A DNA stretch of 64,000 nt from positions 186,001 through 250,000 of the forward strand of contig CAVQBC010000003.1 in assembly GCA_963710665.1 (NCBI GenBank), given 5' to 3'. Source of the DNA: CAVQBC01 sp963710665. GTDB taxonomy: Bacteria > Actinomycetota > Thermoleophilia > Solirubrobacterales > Solirubrobacteraceae. A program made the translations under genes and the position numbers. The notes under the pieces are model-generated. The model saw nothing but the letters and a program-made list of their open reading frames with translations, was not told where the DNA came from and made no database searches. Positions 42,668-50,947 of this stretch are shown here, one piece after another; position 1 is the first letter of the stretch, and every line of letters begins with the position of its first letter.

Positions 42668-43927
42668 ATGGACGCCGAGATCCTCGCGGCGGTCGCCCGC
42701 GAGGAGACCGCGATGGCCGAGCTGCTGACCGAGCTCGTCGAGGCCCCCACCCTGCTCGGCGACGAGGCGTCCGGCCAGGCCGTCATGCGCCGCGCGTTCG
42801 CAGACCTCGGGCTGGCGCCCTTCGACGTCCCGGTGGATGCCGCCGCGCTCGCCGGCCACCCCGGCGCCGCGCCGTTCGGCTGGGACGTCGACGGCAAGGC
42901 CAACGTCCTCGCCACGTGGGAGCCGGCGGCGCCCGCCGACGGGCGGTCGCTGGTCCTCAACGGCCACATCGACGTGGTGAGCCCCGAGCCGTCCTCGCTG
43001 TGGAGCGGCCCGCCGTTCGCCGCCCGGCGCGAGGGCGACTGGGTCTACGGCCGCGGCGCCGGCGACATGAAGGCCGGGCTCGTGGCGATGGTCGGCGCCG
43101 TGCGCGCCCTGCGCGGCCTGGGGCTCACGCCGCGCGCGCCAGTCCAGCTGCAGTCCGTCGTCGAGGAGGAGTGCACCGGCCACGGCGCGCTCGCGTGCGT
43201 GCTCGCCGGCCACACGGCGGACGCCGCGATCCTCACCGAGCCCACGCGCGGGGCGGTGTGGACCGCGCAGGTGGGCGTGCTGTGGTTCCAGGTCCACGTG
43301 CTCGGCGCGCCGGCCCACGCGGGCGAGGCGACCAGCGGCGCCAACGCGATCGAGGCCTCCGCCGCGGTCATCGGGGCGCTCCGGGGCCTCGAGACCGAGC
43401 TCAACGCGGTGCGCCCGCCGCTCTACGCCGCGCATCCGCACCCGATCCACTTCAACGTGGGGATGATCGACGGGGGCGACTGGCCCTCGACGGTCGCCGG
43501 CGAGTGCCGCAGCCACTGCCGGCTCGCGCTCTATCCGGGCGAGCGGGTGGCCGGCCTCAAGGAGCGCGTCGAGGCGACGGTGGCCGGCGCCGTGGCGCAG
43601 CGGCCCGAGCTCGCGGCCTTCGACGTGGAGGTCGTCTACGAGGGCTTCCAGTGCGAGGGCTACGAGCTGGCCCACGACGCGCCGCTGGTCACGAGCCTGG
43701 CCGACACCTGCGAGCGCGCCGTCGGGCACCGGCCGCCGCTGCTCGCCTCGACGGCCACCACGGACGCGCGCGCCTTCCAGCTCTACGGCGACACGCCGGC
43801 GGTGTGCTTCGGCCCGTACGCGGAGCACGCGCACGGCGTCGACGAGCGCGTCCACCTGCCCTCCGTGACCGAGACCGCGCAGGTGATCGCGCTCTTCATC
43901 CGGGACTGGTGCGGCCTGGCGGGCTGA
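42668..43927 (+). CDS. M20-family metallo-deacylase (ArgE/DapE-type)
   Basis: The protein is 419 residues. Zinc and catalytic residues are visible in LNGHIDVVSPEP, GRGAGDMKAGL, the base Glu in VVEEECTGHGA, TEPTR and the final GPYAEHAHGVDERVHL. A dimerisation domain interrupts the catalytic fold at about 200-310 (GAPAHAGEATSGANAIEA). It removes an acyl group from an amino-acid-like amide, as in acetylornithine or N-formyl/N-acyl derivatives. It is divergent from the arginine decarboxylase operon and its stop shares one base with the next start (TGATG). Confidence 0.82.
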   Translation: MDAEILAAVAREETAMAELLTELVEAPTLLGDEASGQAVMRRAFADLGLAPFDVPVDAAALAGHPGAAPFGWDVDGKANVLATWEPAAPADGRSLVLNGHIDVVSPEPSSLWSGPPFAARREGDWVYGRGAGDMKAGLVAMVGAVRALRGLGLTPRAPVQLQSVVEEECTGHGALACVLAGHTADAAILTEPTRGAVWTAQVGVLWFQVHVLGAPAHAGEATSGANAIEASAAVIGALRGLETELNAVRPPLYAAHPHPIHFNVGMIDGGDWPSTVAGECRSHCRLALYPGERVAGLKERVEATVAGAVAQRPELAAFDVEVVYEGFQCEGYELAHDAPLVTSLADTCERAVGHRPPLLASTATTDARAFQLYGDTPAVCFGPYAEHAHGVDERVHLPSVTETAQVIALFIRDWCGLAG

Positions 43928-45372
43928 TGCCCGACGCGCCCCCGCTGCGGCTGCCGGACCCGTGCCTCGTCGTGCTCGTGGGGGCGACGAGCGCCGGGAA
44001 GTCGCACTGGGCGCACACGTGGTTCGACGCCGACCGGATCGTGTCGTCGGACCGCCTGCGGGCGGTGGTCGGCACCGGCGAGCGCGACCAGCGGGCAAGT
44101 CGCGACGCGTTCGAGGTGCTCGACCTGATCGTCGCCAAGCGCCTGGCGCGGCGGCTCACCACCGTGATCGACACGACCGGCCTCGAGGCCAAGCGGCGCG
44201 CGGCGTGGCTGGAGGTCGCCGCGCGCCACGGCGTGGCCGCCTACGCGGTCCTGTTCGACACCCCCGCGGCCGAGGTCCGCCGGCGCAACCGCGCCCTCGG
44301 GAACCCCGTCCCCGGCAAGGTCGTCACCGCGCAGCTGCGGGAGGCCGAGGAGGTCGCCGAGCGCCTCGGCTCCGAGGGGTTCGCCGGCGTCCACCGCGCC
44401 GGTCCGGTCGCGCTCGTGCCGCCCGCGTTCCTGACCGCGCCGGCGGCCGCGGTCCGCCAGGAGGAGGATCCGATGACGCTCGACTTCGGCCTGCAGATCC
44501 CGCGCTTCGAGTTCCCGGGGCACCCCGCGACGACCGCGGAGAGCCTGGCGGCCTTCGCCCGCGCCGCCGAGGAGGCGGGGTTCACGAGCCTGTGGGTGAT
44601 GGACCACTTCCTGCAGATCCCGCAGGTCGGGCGCGAGTGGGAGGACATGCTCGAGAGCCACACGACGCTCGCCTACCTCGCCGGCGTGACCTCGCGCATC
44701 CGGCTGGGGACGCTCGTCACCGGCATCACGTACCGCAACCTCGCCCACCTCGCGAAGATCGTCGCCACGCTCGACGTGCTCTCCGGCGGCCGCGCGATGT
44801 GCGGCCTGGGCGCCGCGTGGTTCGAGCGCGAGCACCGGCTCTACGGCTGGGAGTTCCCGCCGCTCGCCCGGCGCTTCGAGCGGCTCGAGGACGCACTCGA
44901 GCTGCTGCCGCTCATGTGGGGCCCGGGGTCGCCGCGCTTCGAGGGGCGCACGGTCACCGTCGAGGAGGCGATCTGCTACCCGCGGCCGCTGCAGGAGCGC
45001 ATCCCGATCCTGGTCGGCGGCTCGGGCGAGCGCCGGACGCTGCGGCTCGTCGCGCGCCACGCCGACGCCTGCAACCTGTTCGGCGACCCCGCCACCGTCC
45101 GCCGCAAGGTCGCGGTCCTGCACGAGCACTGCGCCGCCGAGGGCCGCGACCCCGCCGCCGTGCGGATCACCCACCTCGCGGCCGCCCGCGTCGTCGGGTC
45201 CGAGGCGGACCGCCGGGGTCCGGTGGACGCCACCGTCACCGAGCACGTCGGGCGCTATCGCGAGCTCGCCGAGGCGGGCGTGCAGACGGCGATCGTCGGC
45301 CTCGCGGACACGGAGAGCCCGGAGACGGTCAGTCGCTTCGCGGACGTGATCGGCGCGTTCGCGCCGCGCTGA
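43927..45372 (+). CDS. P-loop polynucleotide-kinase-like domain fused to an LLM-class F420-dependent oxidoreductase
   Basis: The frame is open for 481 residues. Residues 1-175 are an AAA/PNK-like kinase (Walker A GATSAGKSH, RIVSSDRLRAVVG, TTVIDTTGLEAKRRAAW). Residues 183-481 are a luciferase-like monooxygenase-fold oxidoreductase (DFGLQIPRFEFPGH, FTSLWVMDHFLQIP, GLGAAWFEREH, ILVGGSGERRTLRL) of the actinobacterial F420-using group. The junction codon 183 is an ATG at 44473 with a strong AGGAGGAGG in front, so a separate oxidoreductase may be made from the same frame. No stop or shift separates the halves. Confidence 0.75.
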   Translation: MPDAPPLRLPDPCLVVLVGATSAGKSHWAHTWFDADRIVSSDRLRAVVGTGERDQRASRDAFEVLDLIVAKRLARRLTTVIDTTGLEAKRRAAWLEVAARHGVAAYAVLFDTPAAEVRRRNRALGNPVPGKVVTAQLREAEEVAERLGSEGFAGVHRAGPVALVPPAFLTAPAAAVRQEEDPMTLDFGLQIPRFEFPGHPATTAESLAAFARAAEEAGFTSLWVMDHFLQIPQVGREWEDMLESHTTLAYLAGVTSRIRLGTLVTGITYRNLAHLAKIVATLDVLSGGRAMCGLGAAWFEREHRLYGWEFPPLARRFERLEDALELLPLMWGPGSPRFEGRTVTVEEAICYPRPLQERIPILVGGSGERRTLRLVARHADACNLFGDPATVRRKVAVLHEHCAAEGRDPAAVRITHLAAARVVGSEADRRGPVDATVTEHVGRYRELAEAGVQTAIVGLADTESPETVSRFADVIGAFAPR

Positions 45373-45391
45373 GGCCCGCGGGGCGCGGCTC

Positions 45392-45397
45392 TACACT
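45392..45397 (+). promoter_or_regulatory. -10 box upstream of the isochorismatase-family gene
   Basis: TACACT ends 9 bases before the ATG at 45407, leaving at most a two- or three-base leader and no ribosome-binding site. Confidence 0.3.
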
Positions 45398-45406
45398 CGG
45401 TCTCGC

Positions 45407-46474
45407 ATGCAGGAGCTTCCCGTCCCGGGGCACTTCGACGCGAGCCGAGCCGGCGAGGTGTGGAAGGTGCCCTACGAGGACCGGGCGCGCGAGGCGCCGG
45501 CGTGGGCGGAGCGCCACGGCGTTCGCGCCGCCGCCGAGGACCGCTTCCGGCTGGGCCTGCTGGTGGTCGACGTGCAGAACACGTTCTGCGTCCCCGGCTT
45601 CGAGCTCTTCGTCGCGGGGCGCTCGGGGACGGGCGCCGTCGACGACAGCCGCCGCCTCTGCGAGTTCGTCTACCGCAACCTCGGCTCGATCACGCAGATC
45701 CTGCCGAGCCTCGACACCCATCACGCGATGCAGGTGTTCCACGGGATCTGGCTCGTCGACGAGCACGGCGAGCACCCGCCGCCGTACTCGCTGATCTCGG
45801 CCGACGACGTCGAGCGCGGCCGCTGGCGGGTGAACGAGGCGGTCGCCGAGGCCCTCGGGATCGACCCCGGCTACGCGGCGCGCCACCTCGCCCACTACAC
45901 GCGGCAGCTCGCCGCGGGCGGGAAGTACGACCTGACGGTGTGGCCCTACCACGCGATGCTCGGCGGCATCGGCCACGCGCTCGTCTCCGCCGTCGAGGAG
46001 GCGGTGTTCTTCCACGGCATCGCGCGCAGCAGCGCGCCCGACTTCCAGGTCAAGGGCTCCAAGCCGCTCACCGAGCACTACTCGATGATCGGCCCGGAGG
46101 TCACCGAGGGGCCGGACGGCGACCCGATCGGCACCCGCAACTCCGCGCTCATGGACACGCTGCTCGGCTTCGACGTCGTCGTCGTGGCGGGGCAGGCCAA
46201 GAGCCACTGCCTGGCCTGGACCATCGACGACCTGCTGGCCGACGACGACGTGCGCGAGCGGCGCCTCGCCGAGCGGACGTACCTCCTCGAGGACTGCACC
46301 TCGCCGGTGGTCGTGCCCGGGGTCGACTACACCGACGATGCGGACGCGGCGTTCGAGCGCTTCTCGGCGGCGGGCATGCACGTCGTCCGCTCGACCGACC
46401 CGATCGACACCTGGCCGGACCTGGCCGAGCACCGGGACGCCGCCCACGACACCGTGCCGCCGCGCGAGCGCTGA
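45407..46474 (+). CDS. Isochorismatase-family cysteine hydrolase
   Basis: The protein is 355 residues, longer than usual (about 200) because of inserts. The catalytic Asp is in LLVVDVQNTFC, and the nucleophile Cys in VVVAGQAKSHCLAWT; LPSLDTHHAMQVF and the acidic LLEDCTSPVV are also family features. Relatives include nicotinamidases and N-carbamoyl or ureido hydrolases. Neighbours give no firm substrate. It is probably its own transcript. Confidence 0.75.
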   Translation: MQELPVPGHFDASRAGEVWKVPYEDRAREAPAWAERHGVRAAAEDRFRLGLLVVDVQNTFCVPGFELFVAGRSGTGAVDDSRRLCEFVYRNLGSITQILPSLDTHHAMQVFHGIWLVDEHGEHPPPYSLISADDVERGRWRVNEAVAEALGIDPGYAARHLAHYTRQLAAGGKYDLTVWPYHAMLGGIGHALVSAVEEAVFFHGIARSSAPDFQVKGSKPLTEHYSMIGPEVTEGPDGDPIGTRNSALMDTLLGFDVVVVAGQAKSHCLAWTIDDLLADDDVRERRLAERTYLLEDCTSPVVVPGVDYTDDADAAFERFSAAGMHVVRSTDPIDTWPDLAEHRDAAHDTVPPRER

Positions 46475-46514
46475 GCGCCGTTCCGGTCCACCGCCGCTCG
46501 ACCCCGGCCGGGGC

Positions 46515-47096
46515 TCATGGGCGGCTGCGCTGGTTCGCGCGGATCCCCTGCGCCGCCAGCCGCGCGGTCTCCTCGACGCGCCGGGCCCGCGTCTCCGGGC
46601 GCCGCGCGGTGACGATCCACTCGAGGATCGCCCGCCGGGCCGAGCGGGGGAACGCGTCCCATTCGCGGCGCGCCGCCGCGTCGCGGTCGAGCGCGGCGGT
46701 GAGCTCGTCGGGCTCGATGAGGTCCTCGACGGCGTCGAGCGCGGACCACGAGCCGTCCGCCTTGGCGCGCTCCACCGCCGCGAGCCCGGCGGCCTCCACC
46801 AGCCCGCCCGCCTGCAGGCGCTCGACGCGCTGCTTGTTCGCGCGCGACCAGGCGCTCCCGGCCCGGCGCGGCGTGAGGAGCAGCTGCGAGCGCCGGTCGT
46901 CGAGCGGCCGCGCCTGCCCGTCGATCCAGCCGAAGCAGAGCGCCTCCTCGACGGCCTCCGCGTAGGGCAGGTGGGGCCCGTCGCTCGCCTTCTTCCACCG
47001 CACGAGCCACGCGCCCGGCAGCGTCGCGTGGTGCTCGGCCAGCCACGCCCGCCACTGCGATCGCGACTCCGCGAGGACCTGCAGGTAGTCCGCCAT
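46515..47096 (-). CDS. YdeI/OmpD-associated family protein
   Basis: The protein is 193 residues. EALCFGWIDGQARPLDDRRSQLLLTPRRAGSAWSR-type sequence near residue 50-85 and ERLQAGGLVEAAG are the family core. Role in the cell is poorly known; in other bacteria members are linked to envelope stress and antimicrobial-peptide resistance. It is on the same strand as, and 6 bases after, the diacylglycerol-kinase-like gene. Confidence 0.75.
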   Translation of the reverse strand: MADYLQVLAESRSQWRAWLAEHHATLPGAWLVRWKKASDGPHLPYAEAVEEALCFGWIDGQARPLDDRRSQLLLTPRRAGSAWSRANKQRVERLQAGGLVEAAGLAAVERAKADGSWSALDAVEDLIEPDELTAALDRDAAARREWDAFPRSARRAILEWIVTARRPETRARRVEETARLAAQGIRANQRSRP

Positions 47097-47102
47097 GCCG
47101 GG

Positions 47103-48467
47103 TCAGGTACCCGGCGGCGATGCGTCCGGTGTGGATGGCGGCGGCAGCTCCGGCGCCGCCGGCGGCGACGCGACGGCGCGCGGCGGCGGGCGCCGCGGGT
47201 CGTGCCCCACGGCCAGCCCCGCGAGTGCCCGGACGCTGTCCCACAGCCCCGCCGGCTGCATCGCGGACGGCGACGCGCCCGGGTGCTTGCACGAGATGCG
47301 CACGCGCAGGACCGCGGGATGGATGCGGAAGCGCAGGGGCGGCTCGAGCCGCATGGCCTCGCCGTCGACGCCGGCGGGCACGGGACCCTCGCTGCCGACC
47401 TCGAAGGACGTCGCGGTCCACTCGCGCCACGGGCGCTGCGGATCGCTCCCGTCCTCCCCCTTGCCGCGCGGGGCGCCGAACACCGTGACGCCCAGCAGGC
47501 CGTCGTCGATGCTCGGCCGCGTCCCGGACCCCACCGCGTGGCCGAGCCGGTAGCGGTTGTTCGACACGAGGATCGCGGCGCCGTAGCTGTGCTCGTGACC
47601 GCCCGGCCCGGCCCACGTCAGGTCGAGCCCTTCGCTGTCGGGCCCGAGCACGTCGGGGACCATGTCGAGCAGCGTGCGCAGCTTGGACTCGCGGTAGCCC
47701 GGCTTCTGCACCGCCTCCGCGTAGAGCCCGAGCGACACGTTGTTGACGAAGATCCGCCCGTTGACGTCGGCGAGGTCGACCACGTGCTCGCCGCCGTCGA
47801 CGAACGCGTCCAGCGCGCCGACCACGTCGTCGCGGTCGACCCCGAGGTCGAGCGCGAAGTGGTTGCGGGTCCCCGCCGGGATGCAGGCGTAGGCGAGGCC
47901 GTGCTCCGCGGCGATCGCCGCGACGACCGCCTGCGAGCCGTCGCCGCCCGCCATCGCGAGCCCGTCGGCGCCGCGCGCCACCGCGTCGCGCACCAGCGTC
48001 TCGAGGTCGGCGCCCGGAGTGAGCTCGACCGGCTCGATGCCGCGCGACCGCGCCTGGCCCGCCACGTCGAAGCGCTCCGCCTTCCCGCCCCCGGACTTCG
48101 GGTTGTAGAACAGCACCGGCCGCTGCGGGGCCGGGCGGGAGGGGAGGTCGACGTGCATCTTGAACGCCGTCCGCCCCGCGCCGAGCGCCAGCCACAGCGC
48201 GCCGACCACGATCGCCACCGCCACCGGGTCCTCGCCGACGATCAGCAGCACGGCGATCACGGCGAGCACCACGGCGGCGCCGAGGCCGAGCGCGCGGGCC
48301 GCGCCGCGGCGAACGAGCCCGTACCAGCCCGCCACGAGCGCGACCGCGACGCACACGAGCACGAACAACCCCCGCGGGAACTGCTGCACGGCGGTCAGGA
48401 CCGCCACCAGGATCGAGACCGCGGCCAGCAGCAGGGCGCCCAGGGCCGCGAGCCGCTTGCCGATCAC
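47103..48467 (-). CDS. Diacylglycerol-kinase-family lipid kinase with N-terminal membrane domain
   Basis: The protein is 454 residues from the GTG at 48467, which overlaps the preceding stop (GTGA). Four membrane segments occupy about residues 5-110 (LAALGALLLAAVSILVAVL to VAVAIVVGALWLALGAG). The kinase follows with NPKSGGGKAERF, MAGGDGSQAVV (nucleotide loop GGDGS), PAGTRNHFALDLG and IDDGLLGV. It should phosphorylate a lipid or isoprenoid alcohol at the membrane. The C-terminus is a Pro/Ala-rich tail. Confidence 0.8.
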   Translation of the reverse strand: MIGKRLAALGALLLAAVSILVAVLTAVQQFPRGLFVLVCVAVALVAGWYGLVRRGAARALGLGAAVVLAVIAVLLIVGEDPVAVAIVVGALWLALGAGRTAFKMHVDLPSRPAPQRPVLFYNPKSGGGKAERFDVAGQARSRGIEPVELTPGADLETLVRDAVARGADGLAMAGGDGSQAVVAAIAAEHGLAYACIPAGTRNHFALDLGVDRDDVVGALDAFVDGGEHVVDLADVNGRIFVNNVSLGLYAEAVQKPGYRESKLRTLLDMVPDVLGPDSEGLDLTWAGPGGHEHSYGAAILVSNNRYRLGHAVGSGTRPSIDDGLLGVTVFGAPRGKGEDGSDPQRPWREWTATSFEVGSEGPVPAGVDGEAMRLEPPLRFRIHPAVLRVRISCKHPGASPSAMQPAGLWDSVRALAGLAVGHDPRRPPPRAVASPPAAPELPPPSTPDASPPGT

Positions 48468-48844
48468 GAACCTCGGTCCCCCGGGTCGGCCAGCCACTGC
48501 TTCGCCCCGGCCAGGTCGTGGACCGGGAACGCCCGGGCCTTGCCCGGCATGAGGAACGAGAGCGCGCGGACGGCGGGCTTCACCCACGACTCGTCCGAGA
48601 CGACCGCGACCCGCTCGAACGAGCCCGCGTGCCGGGCCCGGAACCCGGTGTCGGCCTTTACGGCGTCGGAGTCGACGTCCCGCGCCTCCGGCCCCAGCAG
48701 GTAGAGCAGCCGCAGCTTGGCGCCGGTCGCGATCTCACGCCGCAGCACCGGCTCGACGGCCTGCTCCCAGTCGTCGTCCTCGACCTCGCCGACCGCCTCG
48801 AACCCGATCGTCCCGGCCGGCATGTCCTCGATCCGACGCAGCAT
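48464..48844 (-). CDS. SpoIIAA-like (STAS/SEC14-fold) protein
   Basis: The protein is 126 residues from ATG with GGAGG 8 bases upstream; a longer frame has no ribosome-binding site. MPAGTIGFEAVGEVEDDDWE, LRLLYLLGPEA and RVAVVSDESWVKPAVRALSFLMPGKARAFP are the SpoIIAA-like pattern. Such small proteins are of uncertain role and lack the phosphorylatable Ser context of true anti-anti-sigma factors. The 180 bases upstream (48845-49024) are a divergent promoter region with nothing else recognised. Confidence 0.75.
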   Translation of the reverse strand: MLRRIEDMPAGTIGFEAVGEVEDDDWEQAVEPVLRREIATGAKLRLLYLLGPEARDVDSDAVKADTGFRARHAGSFERVAVVSDESWVKPAVRALSFLMPGKARAFPVHDLAGAKQWLADPGDRGS

Positions 48845-49024
48845 CCTGCACCTCCGTTTCGTGTCGTGTGCCGAACCTATGGCGAGCGGCGGAGCGCCTG
48901 CAACCGTGCGCACCCGCAGGTGCGGACGGTGGGTGGCACCACGCCAGGTGAAATTCCGTGTCGATCCTGCCCCGGCTCGTTCGACGCCCTGGGTAGAGGA
49001 CACTCCAACCCGAGGAGCACCGAC

Positions 49025-49450
49025 ATGCGCGTGATGGTCCTGATCAAGGCCAACGACAAGAGCGAGGCCGGTGAGATGCCGAGCCAGCAGGCGCTCACCG
49101 ACATGATGAACTTCAACGAGGACCTCGTGAAGGCGGGCGTGATGCTCGCGGGCGACGGCCTGACGCCGAGCTCGCAGGGCGCCCGCATCGCGTTCAAGGG
49201 CAGCGACCGCAAGGTCATCGACGGCCCCTTCCCCGAGACCAAGGAGCTGCTCGCCGGCTACTGGGTGTGGCAGGTGAAGTCGCTCGAGGAGGCCGTCGAG
49301 TGGGTCAAGCGCGTCCCGAACACCGACGGCGAGGACGGCACCGTCGAGATCCGCCCGGTGTTCGAGGCCGACGACTTCGGCGACCTGATGACCCCCGAGC
49401 TGCGCGAGCAGGAGCAGCGCCTGCGGGCGCAGACCGAGGCGGGCGGCTGA
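49025..49450 (+). CDS. DGPF/YCII-domain protein
   Basis: The protein is 141 residues with GAGGAG 8 bases before the ATG. MRVMVLIKAND opens it and VIDGPFPETKELLAGYWVWQV holds the DGPF motif. These small dimeric proteins are encoded beside ECF42-type sigma factors, as here (8-base gap). Their biochemical role is not known. Confidence 0.85.
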   Translation: MRVMVLIKANDKSEAGEMPSQQALTDMMNFNEDLVKAGVMLAGDGLTPSSQGARIAFKGSDRKVIDGPFPETKELLAGYWVWQVKSLEEAVEWVKRVPNTDGEDGTVEIRPVFEADDFGDLMTPELREQEQRLRAQTEAGG

Positions 49451-49458
49451 GCCGCGCG

Positions 49459-50736
49459 GTGCGGGCGACCGGCGTCAACCGCACGATCGACGCCGTCTGG
49501 CGGATCGAGTCCGCGCGGCTGATCGCCGGCCTCGCCCGCATGGTGCGCGACGTCGGCCTCGCCGAGGACCTCGCGCAGGAGGCGCTCGTCGCCGCCCTGG
49601 AGCAGTGGCCCGAGTCGGGCGTCCCGGACAACCCGGGCGCCTGGCTCATGGCCACCGCCAAGCACCGCGCCGTCGACCGCCTGCGCCGGGCCGACGTGCA
49701 CGAGCGCAAGACCCGCGAGCTCGAGCGCGAGGCCGAGCGGCGCGGCGAGGCCGAGGCGCCCGACCTCGCGGCCGAGGTCGACGACCCGTTCGACGACGAC
49801 CTCCTGCGCCTCGTGTTCACCACCTGCCACCCGGTGCTGTCCACCGACGCGCGGGTCGCGCTCACGCTGCGCCTGCTCGGCGGCCTCACCACGAGGGAGA
49901 TCGCCCGCGCCTACCTCGTCTCCGAGGCGACCGTGTCGCAGCGCATCGTGCGCGCCAAGCGCACGCTCTCGGCGGCGCGCGTGCCGTTCGAGACGCCCGG
50001 CCAGAACGAGCTCGCCGGCCGCCTCGCGTCCGTGCTCGAGGTGATCTACCTGATCTTCAACGAGGGCTACGCGGCGACCGCCGGCGACGACTGGATCCGG
50101 CCGGAGCTGGTCGAGGAGGCGCTGCGGCTCGGCCGCATCCTCGCCGAGCTGCTCCCCGCCGAGCCGGAGGTCCACGGACTCGTGGCGATGATGGAGCTGC
50201 ACGCCTCGCGCCTGCGCGCCCGCATCGGCCCGTCCGGCGAGGTCGTCCTGCTGGCCGACCAGGAGCGCTCGCGCTGGGACTGGATGCTCGTCGGCCGCGG
50301 GCTCGCGGCGCTCGAGCGCGCCGAGCGGGCGCCGGGTGCGCTCGGCCCCTACGCGCTGCAGGCGGCGATCTCCGCCTGCCACGCGCACGCCCGCGTCGCC
50401 GCCGACACCGACTGGGAGCGCATCGTCGCGCTCTACGACGCGCTCGCCCAGCTCATGCCCTCGCCCGTCGTCGAGCTCAACCGCGCCGTCGCGGTCGGGA
50501 TGGCGTTCGGCCCCGAGGCGGCGCTCGAGCTGGTCGACGAGCTCGCCGGCGACCCCGCCCTCGCGGGCTACCACCTGCTGCCGACCGTGCGCGGCGACCT
50601 GCTCGCGCGTCTCGGCCGCCGCGCGGAGGCGGGCGCGGAGTTCGAGCGCGCCGCCTCCCTCACCGAGAACACGCGCGAGCGCGCGGTGCTCCTCGACCGC
50701 ATGGCCGCCTGCGCGTCCCGCAACGGCGTCCGCTGA
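49459..50736 (+). CDS. ECF-type RNA polymerase sigma factor with C-terminal TPR-like extension (ECF42 group)
   Basis: The protein is 425 residues from GTG. Sigma region 2 is ARMVRDVGLAEDLAQEALVAALEQWP…AWLMATAKHRAVDRLRR, region 4 is ALTLRLLGGLTTREIARAYLVSEATVSQRIVRAKRTL. The 240-residue extension (GRLASVLEVIYLIFNEGY…ELNRAVAVGMAFGPEAALELVDEL) is helical with TPR-like repeats and replaces a separate anti-sigma factor. Extension and DGPF neighbour are the marks of ECF42. It probably controls the DGPF gene and itself. Confidence 0.88.
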   Translation: MRATGVNRTIDAVWRIESARLIAGLARMVRDVGLAEDLAQEALVAALEQWPESGVPDNPGAWLMATAKHRAVDRLRRADVHERKTRELEREAERRGEAEAPDLAAEVDDPFDDDLLRLVFTTCHPVLSTDARVALTLRLLGGLTTREIARAYLVSEATVSQRIVRAKRTLSAARVPFETPGQNELAGRLASVLEVIYLIFNEGYAATAGDDWIRPELVEEALRLGRILAELLPAEPEVHGLVAMMELHASRLRARIGPSGEVVLLADQERSRWDWMLVGRGLAALERAERAPGALGPYALQAAISACHAHARVAADTDWERIVALYDALAQLMPSPVVELNRAVAVGMAFGPEAALELVDELAGDPALAGYHLLPTVRGDLLARLGRRAEAGAEFERAASLTENTRERAVLLDRMAACASRNGVR

Positions 50737-50907
50737 GCCCGGATCCACCGATGTTCCGTGGATGCCTCGATCGGGCCCACCCGCCCCCGAGCCAGGGTCG
50801 ATCGGCCGCGCATCCATGTGGTGAACCACCTGGGTCGCGGCCGATCGGCACTGGCGAAGGGCAACGGTGGCGAGGCGCCGCGGGTATCGGTGGATCCGGG
50901 CTGAGCG
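50731..50907. repeat. Nested inverted-repeat element (177 bases)
   Basis: Outer arms of 22 bases (50731-50752 and 50886-50907, core GGATCCACCGAT / ATCGGTGGATCC) match with one mismatch. Inside, CGATCGGCCGCG pairs with CGCGGCCGATCG, and a central GTGGTgaACCAC forms a small hairpin; GTGGATGC and GCATCCAT also pair. The left arm includes the stop codon of the sigma factor gene. It fills most of the 211-base gap before 50948. It may be a miniature inverted-repeat element, a large terminator/attenuator or a structured RNA. Confidence 0.55.
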
Positions 50908-50947
50908 GGCGTTGCGCGCGTGCGCGCGAAGACCGAGACTGTGCGGG

